Below, one piece after another: positions 46,470 to 58,647 of a stretch of DNA of 64,000 bases. Made by a program: the position numbers and the translations under genes. Location of the stretch: positions 124,001 to 188,000 of the forward strand of contig JAJTUP010000011.1 of assembly GCA_021399435.1 (NCBI GenBank), given 5' to 3'. The stretch is from Diaporthe sp. PMI_573. Lineage: Eukaryota; Ascomycota; Sordariomycetes; Diaporthales; Diaporthaceae. The notes under the pieces are model-generated. The model was not told where the DNA came from, made no database searches, and worked only from the letters and a program-made list of their open reading frames with translations. Position 1 is the first letter of the stretch; each line of letters opens with the position of its first letter.

Positions 46470-46939
46470 CCAAAAACCAAAAAAACCTTGGAATCTGGGT
46501 ACTCTGTACATCATGTTCATGTCTGCTGCTCACCACAAGGCGACTGGGGTCTTTTGTCACTGCTGGTGGGGAGACCGCTGTGTTTTCTTGTACCCCCATA
46601 GGTAATTAGTTCCCTGTCTCCAAGGCTCATATACTATATATATTTCATGCAACTGTCTTCATCGGTCAGGTTCATCACGCATCGCAGAGCTGACGAGTTC
46701 ATGAGGCATCCCTAGAAGAACCACAACCCATTTCTGTCTTGTTCTTCGCTTTTAATCCTCGCAAGGTACAACAACATCCACGGCAGCAGAGGACTTGGAA
46801 GACAATTTACATGCCTGCCCTGTTTCGATCGAGAAGCTGAACATGCTCCTGGGAAAGTTACAGTCGTACTTGGGCAGCTTGCATATGTGTCACACAGCCT
46901 TGGCCTTTGAGACGCCCAAATTTAGCAACCAGGTAGTCC

Positions 46940-46989
46940 AAGAAGCTGTGGGCAAGCGTCGTTACACGATACCGTGCCCACAGCTTCTT
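46940..46989. repeat. Perfect 15-bp inverted repeat (hairpin)
   Basis: AAGAAGCTGTGGGCA at 46940-46954 is the exact reverse complement of 46975-46989. The 20-nt loop contains a further TCGT/ACGA mini-stem. Either strand could fold into a stable stem-loop. Confidence 0.85.
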
Positions 46990-47255
46990 CAAAGTCCAGA
47001 TTTGTCACAACTCAATTGACCATAGAAGGCAGCTTTTCATCATTTTTTTTTTTTTGAATTATGCGCTTATTTTCATTTCCAAACATCACATCTCACTGCT
47101 GATATCCATCAGAGATACTGAAGTCGTTGTACAATATTGAACTGGCTACAGACTTGGGCCCAGGCTCTTCACCCCCTGCTTTTCAACCTTGGGCAACCTC
47201 CTCTCACCAATGATCCCTTCCATGATCCAGATTAAATTGTAGACTAACCAATAAC

Positions 47256-48970
47256 TTATACCAGCTTGATAGCGACGGACTTGTTTTGTGTGTAGTTGGC
47301 CAGCGCAGCCTCGCCGAGCTCACGGCCAATACCTGACTCCTTGTAACCACCGAAGGGCCTGAGACAAAAGCATTAGTATATTTTGACCTTCAAAAAAAAA
47401 AAAAAAAAGGCCCGCGGGGGGGGGGGGGAGTCTGAGGAAGCGCAGGAGAGAACTTACATTTGGTGGTGCAGGGCGTTGTAGCAGTTGACCCAGACAGTTC
47501 CAGCGTTCAGCCTGTTGCTGACGCGGATAGCAGTGTTGAGGTCCTTGGTGTGAACGGCAGCGGCCAGACCGTAGTTGGTGTCGTGGGCGGCCTCGATGAC
47601 ATCCTCCTCGGTCTTGAACCTGGCAATGGTGCAGACGGGACCGAAGATCTCCTCCTGCATGATCTTCATCTTGGGGGTGACGCCGGAAAAGATGGTGGGC
47701 TTGATGAAGTAGCCCTTGTCGCCGTGGCGCTCGCCGCCCGTCTCGACAGTGGCACCCTCCTCCTTGCCGGCCTTGATATAGCTCATGATGCGGTCGTACT
47801 GGAGCTGGCTGACCTGCGGGCCCTGGAAGGTGTCCTCGGCGAAGGGGTCGCCGACCTTGTTCTCCTCGGCGCGCTTCTTGAACGCGGCGACGAACTTGTC
47901 GTAGATGCCGTCCTGCACGTAGATGCGGGAACCGGCACAGCAGCACTGGCCGTGGTTGAAGTAGATGCCAAAGTTGACCCAGTTGATGGCGTCGTCGATA
48001 TTGGCGTCGTTGAAGACAATGTTGGGCGACTTGCCGCCGAGCTCGAGCGTGACCTTCTTGAGGTTGGACGCCGCCGCGGCCTTCATGATCTGCCGGCCGA
48101 CAGGGGTGGAGCCAGTGAAGGCAACCTTGTCAATGTCCATGTGCGAGGAAATGGCAGCACCGGCGGTCTTGCCGAAGCCTGAAATGATGTTGACGACTCC
48201 CGGGGGGAAGCCGGCCTCCTTGATGAACTGTGCGGCAACCAGGCCAGACAGGGGTGTCTGCTCGGCAGTCTTCAGGACGACGGTGTTACCCGTGGCCAGG
48301 GCAGGGCCCAGCTTCCACGACCACATGAGCAAGGGGAAGTTCCAGGGGATGATCTGACCGCACACTCCAATCTGGCGGGGCCTGTTAGCAGGGCAGACGG
48401 GGTAGTCGTCGGTACTAGGGGCGGGCTTACAGGCTCTGGTCTTGTGTAGTGGAACATGTCTGGGCTGATGTCAAGGGTCTTTCCCTCGATCTTGTCTGCC
48501 CAACCTCCGTAGTACCTTATGCAGCCGACGACGGCGGCGACGTCTCCCTTGGCCATCGAGATGGACTTGCCGTTGTCCAGCGACTCGACGGCGGCCAGCA
48601 GGTCAGCGTTCTTCTCGAGGAGGTCGGCCAGCTTCAGCAGGTACAGACCCCTCTGCTGGGGAGTCGTGTTCCGCCATACGCCCTCGAAAGCCTTTCGGGC
48701 AGCGGCGACGGCGATATCGACATCTTTCTCGGTACCCTCGTGGACGGAGCAGATGACCTCCTCGGTTGCAGGGTTGATGACCTCGAACTTCTGCTTGTCG
48801 ACACCCTCAACCCACTCGTTGTTGATGAAGCTGGGAGAGAAATGTTGTGTGAGCCGTGTATTCATCCAGACGCAGAGAGTACCGGGGCTCTTCTTGTTGT
48901 GAACTTACAGGCCGATGGGCTGCTGGTACTTGCCAGTCGCTGGCGTCTGGAGCTCCGTGAACAGAGACAT
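47256..48970 (-). CDS. Aldehyde dehydrogenase (NAD(P)-dependent, class 1/2 type)
   Basis: Oxidises aldehydes to acids. Exons 48909-48970, 48431-48830, 47458-48371 and 47256-47358 give 492 aa, the family's usual length. All donors are GTAAGY-like. Intron 3 (47359-47457) holds an A-run and a G-run. Motifs: [10 protein letters not shown] near the N-terminus, [28 protein letters not shown] with FTGSTPVGR (cofactor binding), the general-base Glu in LELGGKSP (about residue 265), the nucleophile Cys in [11 protein letters not shown] (about 298), QEEIFGPV, and [16 protein letters not shown] encoded across the last intron. No mitochondrial signal is evident, so a cytosolic enzyme of acetate or general aldehyde metabolism is likely. 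Confidence 0.94.
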
Positions 48971-51449
48971 GCCGGTGGTGGTTGGTGTGGATGGTGGCTG
49001 GTTTGGGATGGCTGTCGCTGTCTGGGCAGGTTGCAGCTATGCTGTAAGACTTGTGTGGGTGGAGGTTGGGTTGGGTATCTTTGGGAAAGGGGAAAGTTGG
49101 GAGGCAGGAGGAGGGGGAGAGAAGCAACCGGGCAGAGACGAAGCGGCGGCAGTTGGAAGAAATAGGCAAAGGCAAGGCAGTGTGGCAAAGAGGCGCCAAG
49201 GGGCGGTGGTAATGTCAATCGCAAAGCAAAGCGGGGTTGCGGGATGCCGTGGACGGACGTGCTGATTGATGCGCTGCGGTTTTGTGGTGACGATGTCCAT
49301 GTCCACCACTCTGCTAGTGCGCACCAGACCGTACCCATCCGTCCACAGCTCCCGTCCAGTCCCTCCGGTGTCTGCTCGACCCAGTCAATTGTTACAGGAC
49401 AGGAAAAGCGCCGAGGCAGGAGATCGGGGCATCTGGAGCTTCCACTGGAGCTAAAACCCGGATCCGCAGTTCACTGGCGGGGAGTCGTTGCCAAGGGGTC
49501 TCACACACCCAGGAGACCCAGAACACCCAGAACACCCAGAACACCCCGTCCTCGTCCATGTCCCCATCGTCCTCTGTGTCGCCCGGGGGAATGGGAGCGG
49601 CTCAACAAGAGACCAGTCAGCTGCAGCACCAGGCCCGGTACCTGGACGGACGCGGTCGCCGCCCGGTGCTTTGTTTGACCCCAGGTGCCAGGATGCGACA
49701 GCTACTGTCTAGTCCCCACATGCACGACGACACCTCTGCTCGGCCGTTGTCCCGGCATATTGTCAGAGCAGACACCTGCTGTGGCCGTCTCTGAGTGCAA
49801 GTATGCAGGCCGTCAACTGCAGCAGTCGTCTCAACAAAACCACCCGGGCAGATGTGACTGTTCCTTTCCCCTACCCGACACACATGGCTGATACCGTAAC
49901 AGTAGATCTGTGTAAGACAGCAAGAAGGAATGCGCATGGTCTGGCTGTCTGGGTCCGACCAGTGGGGTTGGAGCTTGAATGACCCCGCACCCTGCAACAG
50001 CCACCCGGGCTGCCCCGCCATCTTACCCCAACTTTCTGATGACCTATATGAAATCATCTTCTTCGATCGTCGGCGGTGTTGGTCGGTAGTCTGCGGTACA
50101 AAGTACATAAGGCTTGTGTGATGCCCAAAAGGAGAAGACACGATTTGGAACCACAATGGCAAACACTAAAAGCCCCGGGTCTCGAGGTTCGAAAGGCTTG
50201 CTCTGTGCTCCGAGAAGCTTCGTACCTTCCTGCACCGAGACTCAACTCGTCTTGAACCAGCCCAGCTCAACAAATTAGCAACCCCAGGGTCAGTACTCGG
50301 GACAATGCTCAGCGAGTGGAGCTGGCTGACCTTCCAACCCCCCAAACTATTCCCACTCCATGGGCCCCCACAGACGCCTCCAGTCTTTCCACCTTTCCGC
50401 GAGTCAGTTTCTGCCAATTCCTACACTACACAGTACACACCAGCACACCAAGCCTCACACCTGAGCTCAGCTACGAATAACCAGACCGCGCACACAACCC
50501 GCGCGCCCGCACCCAGAGCCCTGGTTGCCAAGCAGCATATCAGCGGGCCGCAGTGCGGATCCGTGCTCTTTCGGACAGCTGGAATCGCCCACGCCTGCAT
50601 CTGCCTGATGCGGCTCACCAACAACCACTCAACGACCGAGGTTAAGCTTCTGCTACTTCCTTGTGCCCGACGACCACCGCCAAAAGAGATATCATGGTTC
50701 GATCCATGACCGATGGGGAAAAGGGGGCCCTGCCATCCTGTAGATCATGTACCTGTAGACCACCGTGCACTACATCGTGGACAAGCTCATTCGACCCTGC
50801 ATAGCCTGCATAGGGAAGCTGGTCTCGACCCCCCCCCCCACGGTCCTTTTCTCAGATTTCCTACCTAATCTGACAATCGATTGACTGACTGATAGGCCCA
50901 CCTTGGCCTGCATTTAGCACCCTGACTTACCACCACTTACCCCGGGCTCGCTAGTCCTGTCACTGCATGTGTCCGTGTCGCATGCGTTCAAGACAGCTGC
51001 ACGCGCGGTCTGACCCTACGTCCTGCGCGTGTCTGGCGTGTCTTGACACACCTCTGCGAGTTACATAGGTAGGGCTGATAGTCGCACTGTCGCTTCCACT
51101 TGCCAGCCCGGCACACGGGCCTGTCTGCCTGTGGTGGTCCGACCTGCTCGGATCAAAGGTGTTGCTGTATATGAGTCTCTTCCTACCAGACACATAGTGA
51201 CACGTCCCTGGGCGAATCCACGGGAGCAACTGTGGCCATTCAACAATCATATCTACCCATCCGCGAGCTTTCCTTGATGTTCGGTGCACCTAGACGAGGC
51301 ACAGATGCTCAAGTTGCAAGCAACTACATATCTAGGCGGGATCCCAGACTATGTTGCAAACCCCGCCTGCTCCTCCTTCAACGCCCGTCGCCTCCACTTG
51401 GCAATGTGGCCCTGTTCCAAGCAGTCGGGTCCAGGCATCTCGACTGTCC
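48971..51449. other. Long intergenic region
   Basis: About 2.5 kb between two minus-strand genes. It contains a 9-bp tandem repeat (49517-49543), a C-run at 50830-50840 and many chance open frames without motifs. No gene is supported. Confidence 0.45.
49517..49543. repeat. Three tandem copies of CCCAGAACA
   Basis: Three exact 9-bp units in direct tandem in intergenic DNA. Confidence 0.8.
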
Positions 51450-53802
51450 CTAGTCTGTACTTGGGTCCGCGCTCGGCTCCGCAGCTCCTCGAATCAGATT
51501 GCCAAACAAAGCCATATCCACCCCTTGCAATGCCCAATCATCCAAGTCTGCTGTTAGTCCCGGAACCAGCAAGGCTGCTGTATCGACTCCAGCATGCTCG
51601 AGGTTGGAAACGTTTCGTCCCAGAGCTGCTGTTCCAGACTGTTCTTCTGCCATGAGCAGGTCAAGGTGAGATGGCACACGCTGCCAGTCAGCGCTAGGAG
51701 AGTCCCCGCCGACCCGGTACCCAACCGGGTCTGACATGACGGGCAACGATTCCCGCACTCCGCGTTTGTCTCTGCCATACTCTTGTGAAGGACTCTCGGG
51801 ATAGCCCTCCCTGTCATGGCCCAAAGAGTCCAGGGACGACGAGGCTCGAGGCGTCCTATCTAGTGATGCCTGCTCAACTCCAGTTGATCTTGACAAGCTG
51901 CATGTGCTGTGCTCGATCTTAATTGTTCCGAAATACGGGATGTGGATCCGTAGCGAGTGACCCGCCCCAAATACGTCGTTGCCATGTCGAGACTCCGGCT
52001 CCAGGTCGCCCGGCTCCGAGGAGATTGTGGTTTTGTACGGTTCGTCCTTGGTGGCGTCGTCTTCGATGGCGAGCAAGCGCTTGAGTATGTTGGAGATCTT
52101 GCAGGCCGTAGCGTCCTCGCCGCTCTCTGCCATCTTTGAAATGCACTCAAGTGTATGCTCAAGCAGAGCCCGGTCGCTTAGCCGCTGGTGTGCGACCATG
52201 TGAAGAGTGGTGCCGCAGTCACTTGCGCTGACGTGCTGCGGGCGGCGAGCACTGATGTGCGCAAGGCTTAGTACTGTGCTTGCAACGAAGGCAAGAAGGT
52301 CAATCCCTTTGCAGTATGCGGCAACCCAGGCCGAGCCGCGAAAAGATACGAAGCGCGTCAGGATTTCACGGCTAGCCATTACGGCTGTGGCTTTGCTATA
52401 TTCGTGCTTTTGCTCGTCCGAGGTTCGGAGCAGGCACGGCAGGTGCAGCTGGACTAGCAAGTGGTAATGCGTGAACTGATTCATCAGGCGAATAGTTTGA
52501 TGAAGCGCCTCGCTGTCGTTGCCGACCAGAGCTGCGGTGCACGGGGCCAGCCACCATTGAGGTGGCATCAAGGCGGCAGCCTCCCGGAGCAGCCTGTCGA
52601 TCTCTTGGGTCTTCACGAGGTCATGCAGATCAGCTTCATTTCGCTGCAGGATGAGTCCACCCGCGATTGACTCCATTCGCTCCATTCGCTCCAGGGGCAT
52701 GCAGGTTTCGAGGGCCTGTGGGGAACCGAAGGGATTCTCAAGAGATCCCTGCGGCAGGCCCAGTATCAGTGACAGGTAACGATCGGAAATGATGAGACGA
52801 TACCACATATGTTCCGGATCGATACGGCCTCGATCGCGGACGTCAAGTAACATGACAGCGGGAGCCACGCCACGATGAAGACCCAGCATCTGGGCTATGG
52901 CCATTGCTCGTCGATGAGTGACCCACGCCCGGCGAATATTACCCGCGTTGTTGTGATACATTGCTTCGATCATGATGCATTCGATTCCCTCTAGCGAGCT
53001 GACCAGCTCATCGTCGCTTGTGACTGTCCTGCTTGACACCTCTGCCAAGCGGGACATGGTCGGTTTGTGGCTGCCACCGAGAATACCAAGGTCTTTCATG
53101 GCGTCTTCCGGGATGCCCTGCATAAAGGTGGCCAGGAGCAAGAGCTTACGAGCTATCAAGACCGGATGGGACCTCGGGGAGGGCGGTTGCAGCATCTCTC
53201 GTGGTGACGGCATGGCCTGGCTCAGGAGGCTCGAGTAAGGCACGCACACTGTGCCATGAAAGAGTATCGAGGTACTGACAGGGGCGCCGAGAATCATATC
53301 CAGATCTTCTTGTCTCGGCCACTCTTCGAGGAGAGCTCGACACAAGCCGTCGTGCCTGGTGTTCACCCGCGGTGTGGCTGGGCCGGCTTCCGCGGAGGAG
53401 GAGCTCTTGAAGGAGCGTCAAAGGGCGGCGCTATAAATCAAGGCCATGGAATTTGCTCACTGCTGTCTTTCCTTCCGCTTCCTCGCCGACGTGAAAGTCC
53501 GAGTTTCTCGGATCGCCTTGGTTTAACGCGGATAGCCTCCCAAATGCCGTCTCCGTCCGGCTCCGGTCCCCTGTCTGTCCGCCCCTTTCCGCAGTCCCCA
53601 GGCCATATTCAAACTGCTGGCTGACACACTTGAGCTTGCGGCTCCTGCAGCCGTCGCATGTGGGTTCATTAGGCGAAGCAAAAGTGCATCGGGTTTTCCG
53701 TCGCTTGCACTCCCAGCAGCTTTGTGTACCTCTGCGTATCTTCCGCCGCTTGGGGGGAGGTGGCTTTCCTGCGTTACTAATACTGGTGCTGGCTTCTTCC
53801 AT
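51450..53802 (-). CDS. Zn2Cys6 transcription factor with fungal-specific regulatory domain
   Basis: Exon 1 53461-53802 and exon 2 51450-53405 flank a 55-bp intron (GTGAGC donor, TTGAC branch, TTCAAG acceptor) and give 765 aa. The DNA-binding cluster CWECKRRKTRC...CDGCRSRKLKC (about residues 29-60) has Cys spacing 2-6-9-2-6, and is preceded by a basic PPPPKRRKIRRG stretch. The central part (about 150-500) is helical and carries fungal-specific TF-domain signatures: EGIECIMIEAMYHNNAGNIR, AWVTHRRAMAIAQMLGLHRG and MWYRLIISDRYLSLILGLPQG. The C-terminal 180 residues are Ser-rich and acidic, with a DDWALQGVDMALFGNL-like activation tail. Divergent from the NmrA-like gene 373 bp away, which makes that gene and its own promoter natural targets. 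Regulatory signal unknown. Confidence 0.9.
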
Positions 53803-53887
53803 TTTTTGAATAAAAAAGTTACGAGGGCATTTGGGGTCAAAGCAATGAATGACCCAGATGAAAGCCAGGTGAGAAGGCCGCAAAGAA

Positions 53888-54044
53888 CCGCGGTGGAATT
53901 GGAGTGCTCGGGAGCTGCGTTACATAGTTGTGCTTACCTAGGCTCTTTTCTGCGTTGTTTAGTCATTCCGCCGCGGAGCTTGATTGTCTGGCCGCCCAGT
54001 GCCGCGGCGGAATAAACGTTGGATGAACATCGCCTCCGCGGTGG
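53888..54044. promoter_or_regulatory. Cluster of four CCGCGG sites in a divergent promoter
   Basis: CCGCGG occurs at 53888, 53971, 54002 and 54036. The middle two lie in a perfect 12-bp inverted repeat (ATTCCGCCGCGG at 53965-53976 and its complement at 54002-54013). The outer two are both CCGCGGTGG. Abutting CCG/CGG half-sites are typical of Zn2Cys6 dimers. The adjacent regulator gene starts at 53802 and the NmrA-like gene at 54176. Binding is inferred. Confidence 0.5.
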
Positions 54045-54175
54045 TGATACTATGATATTGTACAGCGAGTGTACATAAATACACCCAGGCCTTCAATTAT
54101 CCTAGAGTTGAAAATTCTTCTGCAGGTTGTCGAAAGTGTGCAGAGCATACTATTACTATACCATATTGTTTCACA

Positions 54176-55440
54176 ATGGTGAAGATCGCCATTGCAGGTG
54201 GATCCGGACGTGAGTGCACGATTCTGAGACGTTGATTTTGGCTATTCTAACTTCATGTAACCAACAGAGGTTGCTAGAGAGGTCATCGACGCTCTACTAG
54301 CTGAAGACAAGCACGAAATCACTGTCTTGAGCAGGAATGTTAGTAGCTCAACAAACATCCCTTCTCATCTCGATCTCTGTGCCGTCATCCCGAGCACTTG
54401 AGTACCCAGCTGACAACACTTACAGCATCGTTTAGCGAATAGTGTTCCACCGGGGGTCCACTGGCGTACTGTTGATTACGGCGATAAAACAGATTTGTCG
54501 GAGGCCTTAGAAGGAATGCACACTCTGCTGTCGTTTGTTCAGCTTCTTGCAGATCCGAACAACCAGTCCCAAAAGAATTTGATTGATGCTGCTGTCGCTG
54601 CAGGTGTCAAACGTTTCGCTCCGAGCGAGTATGGAAGGTAGGAAATGCCCTTCCTTTGTAGTGGCAATATTTGTTGACCATGCTTTTATCAGTGCTGGGA
54701 CAGCCCACATGCCTTGGTGGGCGGGCAAGGAAGAAGTCCGAAAATATTTAAGAAAGATCAACGAAAACGAGAAAGTGAGAGCCTCCAGCTATATAGCGCC
54801 TGTAGATATACTAACATTCCTCGGAGGTCCTCAATTATACGCTGTTCCAGCCAGGTCTGTTTCTAGACTATCTTGCGTCTCCCTATAAGACTGCGAAGCA
54901 CGTGGACCCGTTGGATACCGTCTTTGATTTCCAGAACTGTCGAGCAATTGTGGTCGATGGCCATGAAGATGCGGTCATGACTTGGACCACCGCCGCCGAC
55001 CTTGCCTCGGCGGTGGCGAGGGTTGTCGACTACGATGGCGAGTGGCCCGAAGTCGGTGGAATCAGAGGAAATCGGGTGAATTCCTCGCAAGTAATCAAGA
55101 TTGGCGAGAAAATTCGAGGTACGCGGCGCTTCTATACTCCCCTCGGTGAAGATCTCCGTAAGCTCAGAGAAACACAGGCCGCCCCTTTGTTGTCGACAAA
55201 GTGAAACTTGAGGATCTGGGGGCTGGCGTTCTACAAGCATCGTGGGCCCTGGGGAAAAAGCATCCAGCAGTCACCGGCGAACAGTCCTCTGCCTTTCTCA
55301 CGAAGGTACCCATCGGGATCCTCCTGAGCAGCGTCGAGGGTGCATGGGATATCTCAGACGAGTTCAATCAACTGTTCCCGGACTGTAAACTTGATGGGAT
55401 GGAAGAATTTCTCGCCAGGATCTGGGGCGGGAGGACATGA
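54176..55440 (+). CDS. NmrA/isoflavone-reductase-like NAD(P)-binding protein
   Basis: Six exons, 54176-54209, 54268-54338, 54426-54637, 54693-54774, 54827-55118 and 55178-55440, give 317 aa. The frame is kept at every junction and the introns are 55-88 bp. The N-terminus MVKIAIAGGSGQVAREV is the Rossmann dinucleotide-binding loop of atypical short-chain dehydrogenases. TVLSRN follows, then VKRFAPSEYG (about 105), LNYTLFQPGLFLDYL (about 137) and TAADLASAVARVVDY, which are typical of the NmrA-like/isoflavone reductase group. The usual Lys of the reductases is not clearly placed, so it may be an enzyme or a redox-sensing protein. Divergent from the Zn2Cys6 gene, sharing a promoter with CCGCGG sites. 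A small metabolic pair under local control is likely but unproven. Confidence 0.88.
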
Positions 55441-56465
55441 GCAGTGCCGACTTGTGTGCCTACTTGTGGGCCACTTACCGCCATGTTCCAACCTTGCTAG
55501 GCCCACAACTCCAGTCAGTGTCCATTGAGCCACTGATACCCCGGCCCCGTCTTGTAGTTCAAGACAGTGCCATACTTGCAGCAAGCTCGCAGCAGCAGGG
55601 TCGCCGAGAGGGTCCGCCTTGGTCTTCCTTCCATATCAAAGACCAGTTTTGGGAGTAATATACTATTTGCCAGAACTCACACACCTCCCCATTAGCAATA
55701 CCTCTGAATACCAACGTATCTTAACGTTCGACGCACCCATGTCAACCTCGTCATTTTTCTAGCAACTCCAAATCAAGGGCACCTCCGCCACATGTAAGGC
55801 CACAATTTGCCTGCCGCCGCTCACGCTCGGCACCCAAGCCATGGATTTATCACGCATGCTTTGCACGCCACAGTGCTCGTCGAAGTCTAGTATAGATCGA
55901 GCAGGCTGGTAGGGATGGTCATGCTATGCTGAGAGCTGGGCTACCGATTTCAAGTTCATACTTGCTTAGGAGATGCATCAAATCTTGCTCAATAGTTGGA
56001 CCATTCTTATAAGACATCGCCTAGCTAGGGAGAAGAGAATGGAAGGAAGGTTGCTTCCAACGGCTCTCAAGGTCTAAGGGCCTCGTGGCTGCAGGTAGTC
56101 TGAGTGCCACCTGCCTGTCGCAGCCCAACTACGCCTCAACATGCGCCAGCCATCTACCTACCTAGGTATCTGTCCGCCGTCTATTTATTCATGGCGCACA
56201 GCCTTGGCTGATATGTCCGCCCATACTGCAAGTGCGCTCCTAAGAGAGACAAGCAAAGGGCTCATGACGGTCCTACAGCGAAGCCGTCGACGAGATTGTG
56301 CCGGTTGTATCTGTTGCCGCCGCCGCCGATCCTCGGGATTGCTATCTCACGTGGTAGCTTTTTGTATGCTTTGGTCATTCTTGTACTGGTCATGCCATGG
56401 AGACATCTTGCACTTGGGAATATTTCGACCTAAATCATAGATCGGGTGTGCCAGTGAGGAGTCAC
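55441..56465. other. Convergent intergenic spacer
   Basis: About 1 kb between the NmrA-like gene and the trypsin-like gene. Nothing recognisable apart from short CTACCTACCTAGG simple sequence at 56153-56165. Confidence 0.5.
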
Positions 56466-58647
56466 TCAAGGCTCGCTTCGGTAGCGTTTCAATCCAACAA
56501 CCGGCCGACCAGTGTACTCCTTGATATCATCCAGAATATCCCTAATAGGGATGACATAGGTCACGTCGTCATGAGGTGCGGACCGCAGCGATTCATGGCC
56601 ACCCCATATGATGCCGATCGCGGCGGGTGTGCAGCAGTGTTCCGCCGCAGTCACCGTGCGGCAGGGACCACCATCGTCCTCGCCCTGGCGCTTGAGCACC
56701 CTGTTGCTCCCATCTGACGAGTCTGCGATAGGGATAGGCAGGAGCCCAAATACGGCTGAACCGCTGTCTCCCTTGGCGCTGAAGTCCTTGTCGGAGCCAA
56801 TAATACAGTAATCAGTAAAGATGCCCTCCACCTGGTCGACGTGACGTGATGAGATGGAGTTGAGAGCACCACAGGTCGAGCCTGTAGTTGCGCCGTACTT
56901 GTAGACCAGGAATTCATGATCCTCGGCCGTATCCTCGTCAGAAGCCCCAGCCTTGATTGCTCCGTCGGGCAGGTAAGGGATGGTGTAGTTCTGGTCAATG
57001 GTCTCACGGCCGCAAACGCCTTCGAGGTTGATGAAGTCGGGCGCCGCATCCTAGTCATTGGTGTGGCCCTCAACTGTGACGGGGAATTCTGGACGCACTC
57101 TCTCCAACAATAAGTCCTTATCTTTGGAGCCGAGGTCGAAGATACAGCTGCTGTTGGCTCCCTGGTAGGCAGAGCTGATCAGTGCCCAATCACGGCGAGA
57201 TTTGTTGCGGATGCTGAGGGCAGGAGAAAAGGCTACCGGGCCAACTCGTCGAGTGGTGGAGCTGCTGGGTGCGTGACAGTACCGCTGGAACTTTTGCAGG
57301 CCCTCGAGCTCACGCAAGCTTTTGGTATAGCGAATGCTCGGCCCCGGGTGGCCGGCCATGTCTTGTCCGCCATGATTGTAAAGGGGGCGTTTTTCGTTGA
57401 TGTACTTCTGCTTTTGAGATATAGCACGCTCAAGCTTGTCCATGACCTCTCTGAACTCGACAATGCCTAGCTGGATCATGTCCATTGTTTCCGGCGGCGG
57501 CGCCTTGGTGTTGTTGTGAGAGCAACCGCCGTGGTCTTCTTCAGGGTGGTTCGGGCGTCCGATATCCTTAGTCCTGCCATCTGGTCAGACCACATGGCGA
57601 TTTGTTAGGAGATAGGTTTGCTCCTGGGTTCCGGTCGAGGATTGGTAGCCCGAGCCCGGATAAAGAGCCCTGTTGATCCAAACTTGGTGGGGTTGTCGCA
57701 CGGGCTTATAGGCTGGCCGATCTTGTCAGTCAGGCGGAGGACCAGTCGGCGTTCAAGATAGTGTGTCTCCCAGTCGCGGTCCCGCAGCTCGAAGGGAACA
57801 AAGGAAGAAGAGGGTGAGGAGGAATCTGTTTGCGACGAGAAAGAGCCGGCAATGGTGCCAATGCAACCGGAGTCTGTGAGAAACGCCCGGGCATGTGTGT
57901 TAGTCTCTCTCTCTTTCTTTCCAGGGCAGGCGAGATGTACATGCATGCATGTACGAGTCTGTGTGTCTGTGTCTGTGTCTTCGTATAGTATAAATATCAT
58001 GTGTGTATATGAAAACATTTCTTACAGTTGCTTTGTATGTCTCGCGTGCGAGTGACCAGGTTGTTGGGCCTGCAGACTGAGTCGATGACGCTATAGAGCC
58101 TCGTGTCTATGTCAACGAGCACTGAAGGTGGTGGGAATATGAGTCCAGCTGCTGCTTCTGTTGCTTTTGCTCTTGGGGTGGTCTGCTCAAGCTTGTTGAT
58201 GCCGTTCTAATTAAACAGGGCGACAACAGGGTGGTAAGGTGGGACGGTGGCAAGCCGCTTGCGGTGGGCAGCATCCCATGTTGAGTTCTTGTTGTTGTCT
58301 GCGTCCTAAGAAGACAACTCGTCAAGTACAGTGGGATCTGAGGCGCCGCAAAACCTGCCATATGAGGTGCCCATGGCGTACGAGAGCAGAGCTACCTCGG
58401 TGGCTGGGGGTTGGGTGGTAGTACTTCTGTTGTCCGTGTTGTCCTCAGCGACAGTGTTGTTGCTGCTGAAATCATCCATGGCGACAATGCTAGGAAGAGC
58501 TGACACTGAGCCACGACGTTGGTGAGATCTGTGTTTTCCACGGGTCGAGGTCGAGATGGAAGTCAAGGTCGACGTCAGGGTTCCTGAAGATCTGTGGGTA
58601 GATGGAATGGCCAGTGAATGTGTGGATGAGAAGGAATGAGATAACAA
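56466..58647 (-). CDS. Trypsin-like serine-protease-domain protein; model unresolved, possible pseudogene
   Basis: Coding segments in order are 58330-58647 or shorter, 58026-58206, 57702-57873, 57099-57573 and 56466-57050. Splice sites GTAAGA/CACAG and GTGCGA/GGCAG are clear for two introns. The C-terminal exon holds FLVYKYGATTGSTCG and the serine motif AKGDSGSAVFG, with RDWALI (likely catalytic Asp) before it. The His-containing block is not obvious. Three TAGs lie in an otherwise open frame, at 58306-58308, 58207-58209 and 57051-57053. They vanish if two further introns of 123 bp (GTACTT donor) and 48 bp (GTGCGT donor) are assumed, and both would preserve frame. Equally, each TAG could be a mutated CAG. 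A TG-rich microsatellite sits in the intron near 57955-57985. The N-terminus is uncertain, and coding signal may extend to 58799. Confidence 0.5.

Larger units (their letters stand above)
46097..47255. other. Intergenic region upstream of Dad1 / downstream of aldehyde dehydrogenase
   Basis: About 1.15 kb. It holds a T12-A12 block at 46446-46469 followed by CCAAAAACC-type repeats, a strong 15-bp hairpin at 46940-46989, and a T-run at 47044-47055. The short frame over the hairpin (46795-47019) is not accepted as a gene. Confidence 0.5.

Noticed and set aside
46795..47019. 74-codon plus-strand frame
   Set aside because: Runs across the 15-bp hairpin; the palindrome, not coding selection, shapes its sequence.
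47460..48182. 240-codon plus-strand frame
   Set aside because: Antisense shadow of the aldehyde dehydrogenase; Val/Asp/Gly-rich composition is the complement of conserved codons.
50691..50710. GGTTCGATCC, a tRNA T-loop-like string
   Set aside because: Part of a short CATGG/CCATG palindrome with a six-base loop; no tRNA body surrounds it.
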